A stretch of DNA of 64,000 nt, taken from assembly GCF_002209555.1 (NCBI RefSeq), contig NZ_NJIF01000001.1, positions 806,001-870,000 of the forward strand, read 5' to 3'. The position numbers and the translations under genes are program-made. The notes under the pieces were generated by a model, which was not told where the DNA came from, did no database searches, and saw only the letters and a list, made by a program, of their open reading frames with translations. Positions 32,091-42,522 of the stretch are shown here, piece after piece. Origin of the DNA: Achromobacter insolitus. Its GTDB lineage: Bacteria; Pseudomonadota; Gammaproteobacteria; Burkholderiales; Burkholderiaceae_B. Within the stretch, counting starts at the first letter, position 1; each line of letters begins with the position of its first letter.

Positions 32091-34253
32091 TTATTCGGCT
32101 TGCGGTTCCGATTGGGGGGCAGCTTCAGGAGCGGCAGCGGCTTGCTGCTGCTCGATGCCGCCGATCGCCTTGATGGACAGGCGCAGGCGGCCCTTGTCGT
32201 CGGCCTCGATGACCTTGACGCGGACTTGCTGGCCGACCTTCAGCACATCGTTGATGTTGGCGATGCGGTAGTTGGCGATTTCCGAGATGTGCAGCAGGCC
32301 GTCGCGGCCCGGCAGCACTTGCACGATGGCGCCGAAATCCAGCAGGCGCAGCACCGCGCCTTCGTAGATCTGGCCCACTTCGACGTCGGCGGTCAGCTCG
32401 ACGATGCGGCGCTGGGCTTCCTTGGCCTGCGCTTCGTCGACGCTGGCGATCACGATCGTGCCGTCGTCGGAGATGTCGATCTGCGTGCCGGTTTCTTCGG
32501 TCAGCGCGCGGATGGTGGCGCCGCCCTTGCCGATCACGTCGCGGATCTTCTCGGGATTGATCTTGATGGTCAGCATGCGCGGGGCGAAAGCGGACAGCTC
32601 GCCACGCGAACCGTCCAGCGCTTCCTTCATCTTGCCCAGGATGTGCAGGCGGCCTTCGCGGGCCTGAGCCAGCGCCACTTGCATGATTTCCTTGGTGATG
32701 CCCTGGATCTTGATGTCCATCTGCAGTGCGGTGACGCCGTTCTCGGTGCCCGCGACCTTGAAGTCCATGTCGCCCAGGTGATCTTCATCGCCCAGGATGT
32801 CCGTCAGCACGGCGAACTTGCCGCCGTCCAGGATCAGGCCCATGGCCACGCCAGCCACGTGATCCTTGACCGGCACGCCGGCGTCCATCATGGCCAGCGA
32901 GCCGCCGCAGACCGAAGCCATCGACGACGAGCCGTTGGACTCGGTGATTTCCGACACGATGCGGATGGTGTACTGGAAGTCTTCCGGAGCCGGCAGCAGC
33001 GGGATCAGTGCGCGCTTGGCCAGGCGGCCGTGGCCGATTTCACGGCGCTTGGGCACACCAATGCGGCCCGTTTCGCCGGTGGCGAACGGAGGCATGTTGT
33101 AGTGCAGCATGAAGCGGTCGCGGTATTCGCCCATGAGCGCGTCGATGATCTGCTCGTCCTGCTTGGTGCCCAGCGTGGCCACGACCAGCGCCTGGGTTTC
33201 ACCACGAGTGAACAACGCGCTGCCGTGGGCGCGCGGCAGCACGCCCAGGCGCACGCTGATCGGGCGCACGGTGCGGGTGTCGCGGCCGTCGATGCGCGGC
33301 TCGCCGTTCAGGATCTGGCCGCGAACGATGGCGGATTCCAGCGAGAACAGGATGTTGTCGACGGTGACGGCGTCCGGAGCCGGCTCGCCCTTTTCAGCGG
33401 CGGCGGCGTTCAGCTTGGCCGAGACGTTGGCGTAGACTTCGCGCAACTGGGTGGTGCGGGCTTGCTTTTCGCGGACCTGGTAGGCGGCGTTCAGGCCTTC
33501 CTGGGCAGCCGCGGTGACGGCGGCGATCAGGGCCTCGTCCTTGGCGGGCGCTTGCCATTCCCAATCGGGCTTGCCAGCGTCCTTGACCAGTTCGTGAATG
33601 GCGTTGATGACGGCCTGCATTTGCTGGTGGCCGTAGACCACGCCGCCCAGCATGATTTCTTCGGACAGCTGGTCGGCTTCGGATTCAACCATCAGCACGG
33701 CGTTTTCGGTGCCGGCGACAACCAGGTCCAGCTTGGACGACTTCAACTGCGAGGCAGTCGGGTTGATGGCGTACTGGCCATCGATGTAACCCACGCGCGC
33801 GGCGCCGATCGGGCCGTTGAACGGAATGCCCGAAATGGCCAGCGCGGCCGAGGCGCCGATCATGGCGGGAATGTCGGGATCGATTTCGGGATTGACCGAC
33901 AGCGTGTGGATGACCACCTGGACTTCGTTGTAGAAGTCTTCGGGGAACAGCGGACGCAGGGGACGGTCGATCAGGCGCGAGGTCAGCGTTTCCTTCTCGG
34001 AGGGCTTGCCTTCGCGCTTGAAGAAGCCACCCGGAATACGGCCGGCGGCGTAGGTCTTCTCGATGTAGTCAACGGTCAGCGGGAAAAACGTCTGACCCGG
34101 CTTGGCCTTCTTGGAAGCCACAACGGTGGCGAGGACGACGGTGTCCTCGACGGACACCACGACGGCGCCGGAAGCCTGGCGAGCGATCTCGCCAGTTTCC
34201 AGTACGACCGTGTGCTGGCCATACTGGAACGATTTTGTCACTTTATTGAACAT
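32091..34253 (-). CDS. pnp: Polyribonucleotide nucleotidyltransferase (PNPase)
   Basis: A 720-residue 3'-5' phosphorolytic exoribonuclease that works in mRNA decay and the degradosome. Domains in order: first RNase PH core (about 10-230), all-helical linker, second RNase PH core (about 310-550, with [10 protein letters not shown] and [11 protein letters not shown]). Then a KH domain with [13 protein letters not shown] (about 555-615) and an S1 domain (about 622-690, [24 protein letters not shown]). The tail is Ala/Glu/Pro-rich. It follows rpsO as in most proteobacteria, separated by a strong hairpin. Confidence 0.98.
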   Translation of the reverse strand: MFNKVTKSFQYGQHTVVLETGEIARQASGAVVVSVEDTVVLATVVASKKAKPGQTFFPLTVDYIEKTYAAGRIPGGFFKREGKPSEKETLTSRLIDRPLRPLFPEDFYNEVQVVIHTLSVNPEIDPDIPAMIGASAALAISGIPFNGPIGAARVGYIDGQYAINPTASQLKSSKLDLVVAGTENAVLMVESEADQLSEEIMLGGVVYGHQQMQAVINAIHELVKDAGKPDWEWQAPAKDEALIAAVTAAAQEGLNAAYQVREKQARTTQLREVYANVSAKLNAAAAEKGEPAPDAVTVDNILFSLESAIVRGQILNGEPRIDGRDTRTVRPISVRLGVLPRAHGSALFTRGETQALVVATLGTKQDEQIIDALMGEYRDRFMLHYNMPPFATGETGRIGVPKRREIGHGRLAKRALIPLLPAPEDFQYTIRIVSEITESNGSSSMASVCGGSLAMMDAGVPVKDHVAGVAMGLILDGGKFAVLTDILGDEDHLGDMDFKVAGTENGVTALQMDIKIQGITKEIMQVALAQAREGRLHILGKMKEALDGSRGELSAFAPRMLTIKINPEKIRDVIGKGGATIRALTEETGTQIDISDDGTIVIASVDEAQAKEAQRRIVELTADVEVGQIYEGAVLRLLDFGAIVQVLPGRDGLLHISEIANYRIANINDVLKVGQQVRVKVIEADDKGRLRLSIKAIGGIEQQQAAAAPEAAPQSEPQAE

Positions 34254-34277
34254 GACGATTATTCCTTACAAATGAAA

Positions 34278-34317
34278 AACCGTGGCCGTCGCGACATGCG
34301 TCGCACCGACCACGGTT
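34278..34317 (-). terminator. rpsO-pnp intergenic hairpin (attenuator/RNase III-type site)
   Basis: Stem AACCGTGG (34278-34285) with CCACGGTT (34310-34317) plus an inner GCGAC/GTCGC helix, followed by T5 on the minus strand. It can stop most transcription after rpsO and structure the pnp leader, as in E. coli, where PNPase autoregulates through RNase III cleavage of the leader (by analogy). Confidence 0.75.
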
Positions 34318-34343
34318 GCGTCATGGGGAGCCAGCCCCGTCGA

Positions 34344-34613
34344 TCACTTGCGCAGACCGAGTTTTTCGATCAGTGCGCGGTACGAATCGGGATTGCGGCC
34401 CTTGAGATAGTCGAGCAGCTTGCGGCGACGGCTGACCATACGGAGCAGACCGCGGCGCGAGTGATGGTCCTTCATGTGTTCTTTGAAGTGACCGGTCAGT
34501 TCGTTGATGCGGGCGGTGAGCAGAGCCACCTGAACTTCGGGGGAGCCGGTATCGCCTTGAGCACGTTGGAATTGCGCGACGATATCGGATTTCTTGATGT
34601 CAGCTACAGACAT
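34344..34613 (-). CDS. rpsO: 30S ribosomal protein S15
   Basis: 89 residues, the standard length. The four-helix protein binds the central domain of 16S rRNA. Conserved [14 protein letters not shown] and [22 protein letters not shown] are present. AGAGG precedes the ATG. First gene of the rpsO-pnp unit. Confidence 0.98.
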   Translation of the reverse strand: MSVADIKKSDIVAQFQRAQGDTGSPEVQVALLTARINELTGHFKEHMKDHHSRRGLLRMVSRRRKLLDYLKGRNPDSYRALIEKLGLRK

Positions 34614-34923
34614 TTATGACCTCTTCGGACATGCGACAGGGCCGAGGCGCCCTGACGTGGTTGGGAAAAAATTTTGCGTGGACCTGGCTGAATTCGCTTT
34701 CTCACTGCTGCCATTGATGACTCAAACAGAAGCCCGGAACCCGGGTGTGGGCGCGGCGTTTCAACACCGGGACCAGGCACCTGGAGAGCTCTGCGGCCAG
34801 CGCAAAGTATCTTGCAAAATCAATACACTTGATAAAGCTCGATGATTATAGCCGATTCGCTAGAATTACCCCAATGAGGGCGCCTGCCCCGCCGCAGGCC
34901 GCGGTGCGACGTAAGGAGAAAAT
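34614..34923. other. Divergent promoter region between rpsO and a lipoprotein gene
   Basis: 310 bp. The half next to the lipoprotein is AT-rich (about 34810-34870) and contains TTGATA and TAGAAT elements, but at non-standard spacing. No gene or clear operator was seen. Confidence 0.4.
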
Positions 34924-35442
34924 ATGTCTAAATATTACAAAAGTGCCCGTCTGGCGCTGGCCGCCGCAGTCGTGGCCGGGCTGACCGCCTGCGCAAACAT
35001 GGCCCAGATCCCGCCCGGCACGCCCTACGCCGACGTGCTGTCCAAGTTCGGACAACCCAACTTCGAATGCCCGCAAGCCAATGGCGGACGCCGCGTCATC
35101 TGGACGCAGCAGCCGATGGGCCAATATGCCTGGGGCACCAATGTAGGCACGGACGGCCGCGTGGGCCAGGTGGTCCCGCTCCTGACGGATGCGCACTTCA
35201 AGGTGCTGAGCGAAGGCGAATGGGGTCCTGACCGCGTGCGCTGCGAATTCGGCCCGCCCGCCCGCATCGAGGAAGCCGGCCTGGGCGAAAAGCGTGAGGT
35301 GGTCTGGTCGTACCGCTACAAGGAAAACGGCGTATGGAACTCGCTGATGTACGTATACATGGGCCGCGACGGCAGCAGGCTGACGCACTTCCATCCCGGG
35401 CCGGACCCCATGTACGACGACGATCGGTTCATGTGGCGCTGA
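34924..35442 (+). CDS. Predicted lipoprotein of unknown function
   Basis: A 172-residue lipoprotein: lipobox LTAC (Cys near residue 24), then a compact domain starting IPPGTPYADVLSKFGQP. This resembles the SmpA/OmlA-type beta-alpha-beta repeat motif (G-x-S/T-x-x-V-x-x-x-F/L-G-x-P). The C-terminal half is rich in aromatic residues (VVWSYRYKENGVW, MYVYMGRDGSRLTHFHPGPDP). GGAGAAAAT precedes the ATG. Probably outer-membrane-associated. Monocistronic, ending in a bidirectional terminator shared with pssA. SmpA/BamE-like folding is inference. Confidence 0.8.
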   Translation: MSKYYKSARLALAAAVVAGLTACANMAQIPPGTPYADVLSKFGQPNFECPQANGGRRVIWTQQPMGQYAWGTNVGTDGRVGQVVPLLTDAHFKVLSEGEWGPDRVRCEFGPPARIEEAGLGEKREVVWSYRYKENGVWNSLMYVYMGRDGSRLTHFHPGPDPMYDDDRFMWR

Positions 35443-35453
35443 GCCATCCCTGA

Positions 35454-35487
35454 AAAACACAACCCGCCATCCGGCGGGTTGTGTTTT
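35454..35487. terminator. Bidirectional intrinsic terminator between the lipoprotein and pssA
   Basis: A perfect 15-bp stem (35454-35468 with 35473-35487), loop ATCC, ending in T4 on both strands. Confidence 0.9.
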
Positions 35488-35506
35488 AGGGGGCAGCCTG
35501 CCGCGA

Positions 35507-36280
35507 TCAGGAGGACTGGCTGCGGCGTTCCTGTGTCAGGCGGCGCGCGCGGTTCCAGCGCCAGGCCCACATGATCCAGCCCGACAGGCCATACAGCACG
35601 AACAGGCCGAACAGCACGACCGGGGGATCGCTGGACACGAAGACGAACACGGCCACCACCAGCAGGATGCCCCAGAACGGCACGCTGCGACCCAGCGCGA
35701 AACTCTTGCCACTGAAGAACGGCGCATTCGACACCATGGAAATGCCGGCGTACATGGTCAGCGTGAACGCCGCCCAGGCCATCAGGCTGTCATGGATGGG
35801 CAGCTTGTTGTCCACGGCCAGCCAGACGAAACCCGCCACCAGCGCGCCCGCGGCCGGACTGGGCAGCCCCTGGAAGTAGCGCTTGTCCACCACGGCAATG
35901 TTGGTGTTGAAACGCGCCAGGCGCAGCGCGGCCCCGGCCACGTAGACAAAAGCGGCCAGCCAACCCCAGCGGCCCAGGTCGTTCAGGATCCATTCGTACA
36001 TGACCAACGCCGGCGCCACGCCGAAGGAAGTCATATCGGACAGGGAATCGTATTGCTCGCCAAAGGCGGACTGCGTGTTGGTCAGGCGGGCGACCCGGCC
36101 ATCCATGCCGTCCAACACCATGGCCGCGAAAATCGCGATGGCAGCCACTTCGAAGCGGTCGTTCATGGCCTGCACGACGGCGTAGAACCCCGCGAACAGT
36201 GCGGCGGTGGTGAACGCGTTAGGCAACAGGTAAATGCTGCGGTGGCGGTTCTCGGAATCGCGCATGGAAAAATTGGGCAT
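35507..36280 (-). CDS. pssA: CDP-diacylglycerol--serine O-phosphatidyltransferase
   Basis: A 257-residue integral membrane enzyme (type II PssA) that makes phosphatidylserine on the way to phosphatidylethanolamine. The CDP-alcohol phosphotransferase signature D-G-x2-A-R-x8-G-x3-D-x3-D is complete in DGMDGRVARL continuing to EQYDSLSD (about residues 57-82). Several hydrophobic helices follow. The C-terminal tail is basic. Downstream of ilvC on the same strand but behind a strong terminator, so it probably has its own promoter in 36281-36382. Confidence 0.95.
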   Translation of the reverse strand: MPNFSMRDSENRHRSIYLLPNAFTTAALFAGFYAVVQAMNDRFEVAAIAIFAAMVLDGMDGRVARLTNTQSAFGEQYDSLSDMTSFGVAPALVMYEWILNDLGRWGWLAAFVYVAGAALRLARFNTNIAVVDKRYFQGLPSPAAGALVAGFVWLAVDNKLPIHDSLMAWAAFTLTMYAGISMVSNAPFFSGKSFALGRSVPFWGILLVVAVFVFVSSDPPVVLFGLFVLYGLSGWIMWAWRWNRARRLTQERRSQSS

Positions 36281-36382
36281 GGTCTCAATAACTTACAACG
36301 AACATTGAAAGGTTAACCCATCTGGCCCCGCTTGCGGGCCGGAGCAAGCCGCGTGCCTGGCAAGATCGACGGGGACGCCGGC

Positions 36383-36414
36383 AAAAAAAACGGCATGCCC
36401 TCGCAGGCATGCCG
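36383..36414 (-). terminator. Intrinsic terminator of ilvIHC
   Basis: 9-bp arms CGGCATGCC (36391-36399) and complement (36406-36414), followed by T8 on the minus strand, 45 bp past the ilvC stop. Confidence 0.9.
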
Positions 36415-36459
36415 CTTCGACCCTGATTACGCGGGGCTGGCCCCGCGCAGTGGCAGGGA

Positions 36460-37551
<1,092 letters not shown>

Positions 37552-38043
37552 TCAAATCTTCAAAATCCGTTCACCGCGTCCGATGCCGGACACGCCGGTG
37601 CGCACGGTTTCAAGGATGGCACTGCGGTCCAGGGCCTCCAGGAAGGCCTGTACTTTTTCCTGCACCCCCGTCAATTCGATGGTGTAGGACTTGTCGGTCA
37701 CGTCGATGATGCGGCCGCGGAAGATGTCCGCCATGCGCTTCATTTCCTCACGCTCCTTGCCGACCGCGCGTACCTTCACAAGCATCAGCTCGCGCTCGAT
37801 GTGCGCGCCTTCGGTCAGGTCGACGACCTTGACCACGTCCACCAGGCGGTTCAGGTGCTTGGTGATCTGCTCGATCACTTCGTCGGAACCGGTGGTCACG
37901 ATGGTCATGCGCGACAGCGTGGAGTCCTCGGTGGGCGCCACCGTCAGGGTCTCGATGTTGTAGCCCCGCGCGGAAAACAGTCCCACCACGCGCGACAGCG
38001 CGCCGGGTTCGTTCTCGAGGAGGACGGAAATCACGTGTTTCAT
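37552..38043 (-). CDS. ilvH: Acetolactate synthase small (regulatory) subunit
   Basis: 163 residues, with an N-terminal ACT domain starting MKHVISVLLENEPGALSRVVGLFSARGYN, which gives valine feedback, and a C-terminal domain that activates the catalytic subunit. Strong AAGGAGG lies 7 nt before the ATG. It follows the large subunit by 11 bp and precedes ilvC by 75 bp. Confidence 0.97.
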   Translation of the reverse strand: MKHVISVLLENEPGALSRVVGLFSARGYNIETLTVAPTEDSTLSRMTIVTTGSDEVIEQITKHLNRLVDVVKVVDLTEGAHIERELMLVKVRAVGKEREEMKRMADIFRGRIIDVTDKSYTIELTGVQEKVQAFLEALDRSAILETVRTGVSGIGRGERILKI

Positions 38044-38054
38044 GGGTGGCCTCC

Positions 38055-39770
38055 TTACAGGTCTTCAGAGCCGAGCAGCATTTCGGTCAGCCCGCGGCCG
38101 GCCTTGACCATCGGCCACACGTTCTCGGTGCGGTCGGTGATGAAGTCCAGGAAGACCAGGCGGTCCTTGTGCTTCTTGAACGCTTCGCGCAGCGCCGGCT
38201 CGACATCCGCCGGACGTTCGATGCGCAGACCCACGTGGCCATAGGCCTCGGCCACCTTGACGAAATCGGGCAGCGAATCCATGTAGGACTCGGAATACCG
38301 CGAACCGTAGTCGATCTGCTGCCACTGCCGGACCATGCCCAGGAAGCGGTTGTTCAGGCAGACGATCTTCGGCGTCAGGCGGTACTGGTGGCAGGTCGAC
38401 AGTTCCTGGATGTTCATCTGGATGGACGCTTCGCCGGTGATGACGGCGACGTCCTGCCCCGGATTGGCCATCTGCACGCCCATCGCGTACGGCAGGCCCA
38501 CACCCATGGTGCCCAGGCCGCCGGAGTTGATCCAGCGGCGCGGCTTGTCGAACTTGTAGTACTGCGCCGCCCACATCTGGTGCTGGCCCACGTCGGAAGT
38601 CACGAAGGCGTCGCCGCCGGTCACTTCCCAGAGCTTTTCCACCACGTATTGCGGCTTGATGACTTCGTCCGAGTTGGCGAACTTCAGGCATTCCTTGCCG
38701 CGCCAGGTCTCGACCTGCTCCCACCACTTGGTGATGGAGGCGGGCTTGTGCTCGGCCGCGGCGATGTCGTACTGCGCGCTGAGGTCTGCCAGGACGTCCT
38801 TGACGTTACCCACGATCGGGACGTCCACGCGCACGCGCTTGGAGATCGACGAAGGATCGATATCGATATGGATGATCTTGCGGGCGTTCTGGGCGAAGTG
38901 CTTGGGGTTGCCGATCACGCGGTCGTCGAAACGGGCGCCAATGGCCAGCAGGACGTCGCAATGCTGCATCGCCATATTGGCTTCGTAGGTGCCGTGCATG
39001 CCGGGCATGCCGACGAACTGGCCGCTGCTGGCGGGATAGCCGCCCAGGCCCATCAGGGTGCTGGTGCAGGGCGCGCCCAGTTGCGTCACGAGCTTGTTCA
39101 GCTCGGGCGCGGCATTCGACAGGATGACCCCGCCGCCCGTGTAGATCATGGGCCGCTCGGCGGCCAGCAGCATCTGCACGGCTTTCTTGATCTGCCCCTG
39201 GTGGCCCTTGTTGACGGGCGCGTAGGAGCGCATCGAGATCTCGCCCTTGGGCGGCGTGTACTTGCACTGCGCGACGGTGATGTCCTTGGGGATATCCACC
39301 AGCACCGGGCCGGGACGGCCGGTGCGCGCGATGTAGAACGCGCGGCGCATGGTTTCGGCCAGGTCCTTGACGTCGCGCACGAGGAAATTGTGCTTGACGC
39401 AGGGACGCGTGATGCCGACGGTGTCGCATTCCTGGAAGGCGTCCTCGCCGATGGCCGCAGTGGGCACTTGCCCGCTGATGATGACCATGGGGATGGAATC
39501 CATGTAGGCGGTGGCGATGCCGGTGACGGCATTGGTCACGCCCGGTCCGCTGGTCACGATGCAGACGCCAACCTTTTGCGACGAGCGCGAATAGGCATCG
39601 GCGGCGTGCACGGCGGCCTGCTCGTGACGAACCAGGATATGCTGGAATTTGTCTTGCTTGAAAATCGCGTCGTAGATGTAGAGCACCGCGCCGCCGGGGT
39701 AGCCGAAAACGTGTTCCACGCCTTCATCGGCCAGGCAGCGCACGACGATATCGGCGCCATTCAGTTCCAT
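38055..39770 (-). CDS. ilvI: Acetolactate synthase large (catalytic) subunit
   Basis: A 571-residue ThDP enzyme joining two pyruvates, or pyruvate and 2-oxobutyrate. The N-terminal PYR domain has FGYPGGAVLYIYDA with the expected glutamate pattern (HEQAAVHAADAY). The C-terminal ThDP/Mg site is GEASIQMNIQELSTC, the variant usual in betaproteobacteria. AAGGAA precedes the ATG at 39770. The open frame continues 95 codons further upstream, but that part has no homology and lies in the leader region. First gene of ilvIHC. Confidence 0.96.
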   Translation of the reverse strand: MELNGADIVVRCLADEGVEHVFGYPGGAVLYIYDAIFKQDKFQHILVRHEQAAVHAADAYSRSSQKVGVCIVTSGPGVTNAVTGIATAYMDSIPMVIISGQVPTAAIGEDAFQECDTVGITRPCVKHNFLVRDVKDLAETMRRAFYIARTGRPGPVLVDIPKDITVAQCKYTPPKGEISMRSYAPVNKGHQGQIKKAVQMLLAAERPMIYTGGGVILSNAAPELNKLVTQLGAPCTSTLMGLGGYPASSGQFVGMPGMHGTYEANMAMQHCDVLLAIGARFDDRVIGNPKHFAQNARKIIHIDIDPSSISKRVRVDVPIVGNVKDVLADLSAQYDIAAAEHKPASITKWWEQVETWRGKECLKFANSDEVIKPQYVVEKLWEVTGGDAFVTSDVGQHQMWAAQYYKFDKPRRWINSGGLGTMGVGLPYAMGVQMANPGQDVAVITGEASIQMNIQELSTCHQYRLTPKIVCLNNRFLGMVRQWQQIDYGSRYSESYMDSLPDFVKVAEAYGHVGLRIERPADVEPALREAFKKHKDRLVFLDFITDRTENVWPMVKAGRGLTEMLLGSEDL

Positions 39771-40242
39771 GTTGTCATTCCTTTCAGTACCGGCCCTGCA
39801 ACCCTGACTGCTGCTCGCCCGGATACGGCGGCAACTGAACCCATACCGGTTCCGACAACATGATCCGGCGCTTTGCGGCTCACGGAGCCACGCCACCCGG
39901 ACACCTTGCCGACCCGGCACACGCTCGACAGAACGCAGTGCAAACGCCCCTGGGGGACGCTGGAGGTCGAAATGGAAGCCTTGGCAACACACGCTTGTGG
40001 CGCGGCCAACGGCAGGTGTAACTGCTGCGGGATGACTGGGAGGTGACCCTGGCAATCCGCCTCAACGCACCGGTTTCGGATAGGCTGACCGGCGCAAGTG
40101 GAGCAATTTACCGCGTTGCGTCAAAGGTAGCAAATCGACCTTTCTCCAAGCGTTGCGCGGAAGGTTCGGTAACTATCTGACCCCAAAAATTGGAACAGTC
40201 TCTCTATACTTGTTTCGTCACCCAGAACCGAGCCCCCCGCCC
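39771..40242. other. Long divergent region between ilvI and the FUSC transporter
   Basis: 472 bp that must hold the ilvIHC promoter/leader and the FUSC promoter. I looked on the minus strand for a leader peptide rich in Val, Leu and Ile and for an attenuator hairpin plus T-run, and found neither. The part near the FUSC start (40170-40215) is AT-richer and contains TATACT. Confidence 0.4.
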
Positions 40243-42465
40243 ATGGATTTGCGCATTGCCAGCATCCGCCGCTTCCTCTACAGCCACTACTTCTTCGGAG
40301 GGGTGCGGCAAGGGGTCGGAATGCTGTTGCCGGTGCTGGTGCTGGGCGGCATCTTCGGTAACTACACGACGGGCCTGGTCGCGACCTTCGGCGCGCAGTG
40401 CCTGGCCATCATCGACCAGCCGGGCGGACCGCAGCGCCATCGCACCAACGAGATGCTGGGCGGCGCGGCGCTGGGCACGCTGACCGTCATCATCACGGGC
40501 CTGGCATCCTCGCATCCCGTGCTGATCTGGCTGGCGGTCATCGCGCAGTGCTTCGTCTATTCGATGTTCACCGTGTTCGGCAAGCGCGGCGGGCTGATCG
40601 GCTTTGCCGGGCTGCTGCTGATGACCCTGACCATGCATTCGCCGTTGGCGCCCCACGAGGTGCTGGCGCACGCCGCGGCCACGCTGGGCGGCGCATTGTT
40701 CTACGTTGCATTCAGCCTGGGCTTTTCACGGCTGTTCTGGCTGCGCGAGGAGCAGCAGGCCATGTCCGTGGCGCTCTTTGCCACCGCCGACTACGTCGCG
40801 GCGCGCGCCACTTTCTATGACGAAACGGCCGATCTGGACGACGCCTATCGCGACCTGATCCAGCGCCAGTCCATCATGACCGAAAAGCACCAGGCAGCGC
40901 GCGACATGGTGCTGCGCGCCCTGCCTCGCGGCAAGGGGCTGGGCGACCGGCAGCGCGTGATGATCTGGAACATGTTCGTGGACATGCTGCAGCTGCTGGA
41001 CACGCTGGTGGCCACGCACACCGATTACCCCGCGCTACGCCGCGCGCTGGCCGGCAGCGACTGCCTGATGTTCATGCGTGACGCGCTGGTGAAGATGTCG
41101 CTGGAGCTCAACCGCATCGCGCTGGACGTGTCGCGCGGACGCAAGGTGCAGTACCGCAGCAGCGCCCGCGCTGAACTGCGCGCCATCGAATACGAAATCG
41201 AACAGCTCAAGCAACAGGGCCTGGGCGAGCGCGAGCCCGAGATGCTCGCCCTGATCGTCCAGGTATTGCGCCGGCTGCGCAACTCGGCGCGCATCGTCGA
41301 CCGCCTTGCCGACCACACCGCCGCCTCGCCGGATGCCAAACCCACTGACGTGCTGCGCATCAACAAGTCGCTGACGCGCTTCATCTCGCGACAGGAATTC
41401 CGCGTGGGACTGCTGACCAGCAACCTGCGGCTGGACTCGCCGCATTTCCGCTATGCGCTGCGGGTAACGGCCGCCGCGGCCATCGCCATGACGCTGGCCA
41501 GCCAGTGGCTGTCACCCGCGTTTTCCGCGCACAACTACTGGATCATGCTGACGATCGTCATCATTATGAAGCCGGGCTTTGCGCTGACGCGCCAGCGCAA
41601 TAGCTGGCGCCTGACGGGCACGCTGATCGGCTGCATCCTGGCCCTGCTCCTGTTCAACCTGACCGACAGGCCGGAAATCCTGTTCGCGGTGCTGCTGGGC
41701 GCCTGCATCATGGGCAACAGCCTGGTGCAGCTGAACTACATGGCGAGCGCCACTTTCAATACCCTGTTCGTGGTGCTGGTGTTCCACTTCGTGTCTCCGG
41801 GCACCGTCTCGATGTCGGTGATCGGCGAACGCGCCATCGACACGCTGCTGGGCTGCGCGCTGGCGCTGATCTGCAGCTACATCCTGCCCTGGTGGGAAGC
41901 CCGCTACCTGAAGCCGCTGGCCGCGGCGGCAACGCGCGCCAATCGCGAATACCTGATCGCGGGCATGCGCTACGTCGAGGCCATGCAGGCCCATGGCGCG
42001 CCGGTGGGCGCCGCAGCCGGCGAGACGCCGGCCGTGACGGACGCCGACCTGGCATGGCGCCTGGCGCGCAAGAATGTGCACATCGCATTCAGCAATTTCG
42101 CTGAAGCCTTCTACCGCATGATGAGCGAGCCCACGTCGCACCAGGTAAGCGTGCCCGAGCTGAACAACCTGCTGATCCAGAACCACATCCTGGCTTCCCA
42201 GATCACGGCGGCCATTCCCATCCTGGCCAGCCTGCCCGCCACGCCCGACGCCGTGCAGCGGGCGCTGACCGGCATGGTGGACCTGCTGGACGAGCATCGC
42301 GCCCAGCCGCCAACCGACCTGCCTACGCAATTCAACACTGAAGGCGAGCAGGCCGCCCTGGTCTATCCGATCAAGCAAATGCTGAAGGCCGCGCACATGA
42401 TCCGCCAGGAGCTGCACGCGTTGGCCGATCCCACGCACGCGCCGCCGGTGGCGGCGGCCGTGTAA
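40243..42465 (+). CDS. FUSC-family inner-membrane transporter (YccS/AaeB-like)
   Basis: A 740-residue membrane protein with two hydrophobic blocks. The N-terminal set is at about residues 15-170, and the second starts near residue 405 (VTAAAAIAMTLASQW, then MLTIVIIMKPGFALTRQRNSWRLTGTLIGC), the FUSC core. A long cytoplasmic helical region lies between (about 185-390), and a soluble tail follows. Such proteins are linked to aromatic-acid or fusaric-acid efflux; no membrane-fusion or outer-membrane partner is adjacent, so the cargo is unknown. The start MDLRIAS is preferred over the longer open frame. Single gene, convergent with yaaA. Confidence 0.88.
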   Translation: MDLRIASIRRFLYSHYFFGGVRQGVGMLLPVLVLGGIFGNYTTGLVATFGAQCLAIIDQPGGPQRHRTNEMLGGAALGTLTVIITGLASSHPVLIWLAVIAQCFVYSMFTVFGKRGGLIGFAGLLLMTLTMHSPLAPHEVLAHAAATLGGALFYVAFSLGFSRLFWLREEQQAMSVALFATADYVAARATFYDETADLDDAYRDLIQRQSIMTEKHQAARDMVLRALPRGKGLGDRQRVMIWNMFVDMLQLLDTLVATHTDYPALRRALAGSDCLMFMRDALVKMSLELNRIALDVSRGRKVQYRSSARAELRAIEYEIEQLKQQGLGEREPEMLALIVQVLRRLRNSARIVDRLADHTAASPDAKPTDVLRINKSLTRFISRQEFRVGLLTSNLRLDSPHFRYALRVTAAAAIAMTLASQWLSPAFSAHNYWIMLTIVIIMKPGFALTRQRNSWRLTGTLIGCILALLLFNLTDRPEILFAVLLGACIMGNSLVQLNYMASATFNTLFVVLVFHFVSPGTVSMSVIGERAIDTLLGCALALICSYILPWWEARYLKPLAAAATRANREYLIAGMRYVEAMQAHGAPVGAAAGETPAVTDADLAWRLARKNVHIAFSNFAEAFYRMMSEPTSHQVSVPELNNLLIQNHILASQITAAIPILASLPATPDAVQRALTGMVDLLDEHRAQPPTDLPTQFNTEGEQAALVYPIKQMLKAAHMIRQELHALADPTHAPPVAAAV

Positions 42466-42496
42466 CGCCGTGAATCCTGTCGGACGAGTTGGGGGA

Positions 42497-42517
42497 TCCC
42501 GGGCGCAGGGCCCGGGA
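42497..42517. other. GC-rich stem-loop between convergent FUSC and yaaA genes
   Basis: Perfect 8-bp arms TCCCGGGC (42497-42504) and GCCCGGGA (42510-42517). No T-run on either side; possibly a 3' end structure for both transcripts. Confidence 0.4.
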
Positions 42518-42522
42518 CCGGG

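Noticed and set aside
32100-34619. An 839-codon plus-strand frame opposite pnp and rpsO
   Set aside because: Antisense to two essential, highly conserved genes; no homology.
38046-39863. A 605-codon plus-strand frame opposite the acetolactate synthase gene
   Set aside because: Antisense shadow of a strongly conserved catalytic subunit; no domain recognised.
38055-40055. An N-terminally extended acetolactate synthase (666 codons)
   Set aside because: The extra 95 codons have no similarity to the family and lie before a good ribosome binding site and ATG at 39770.
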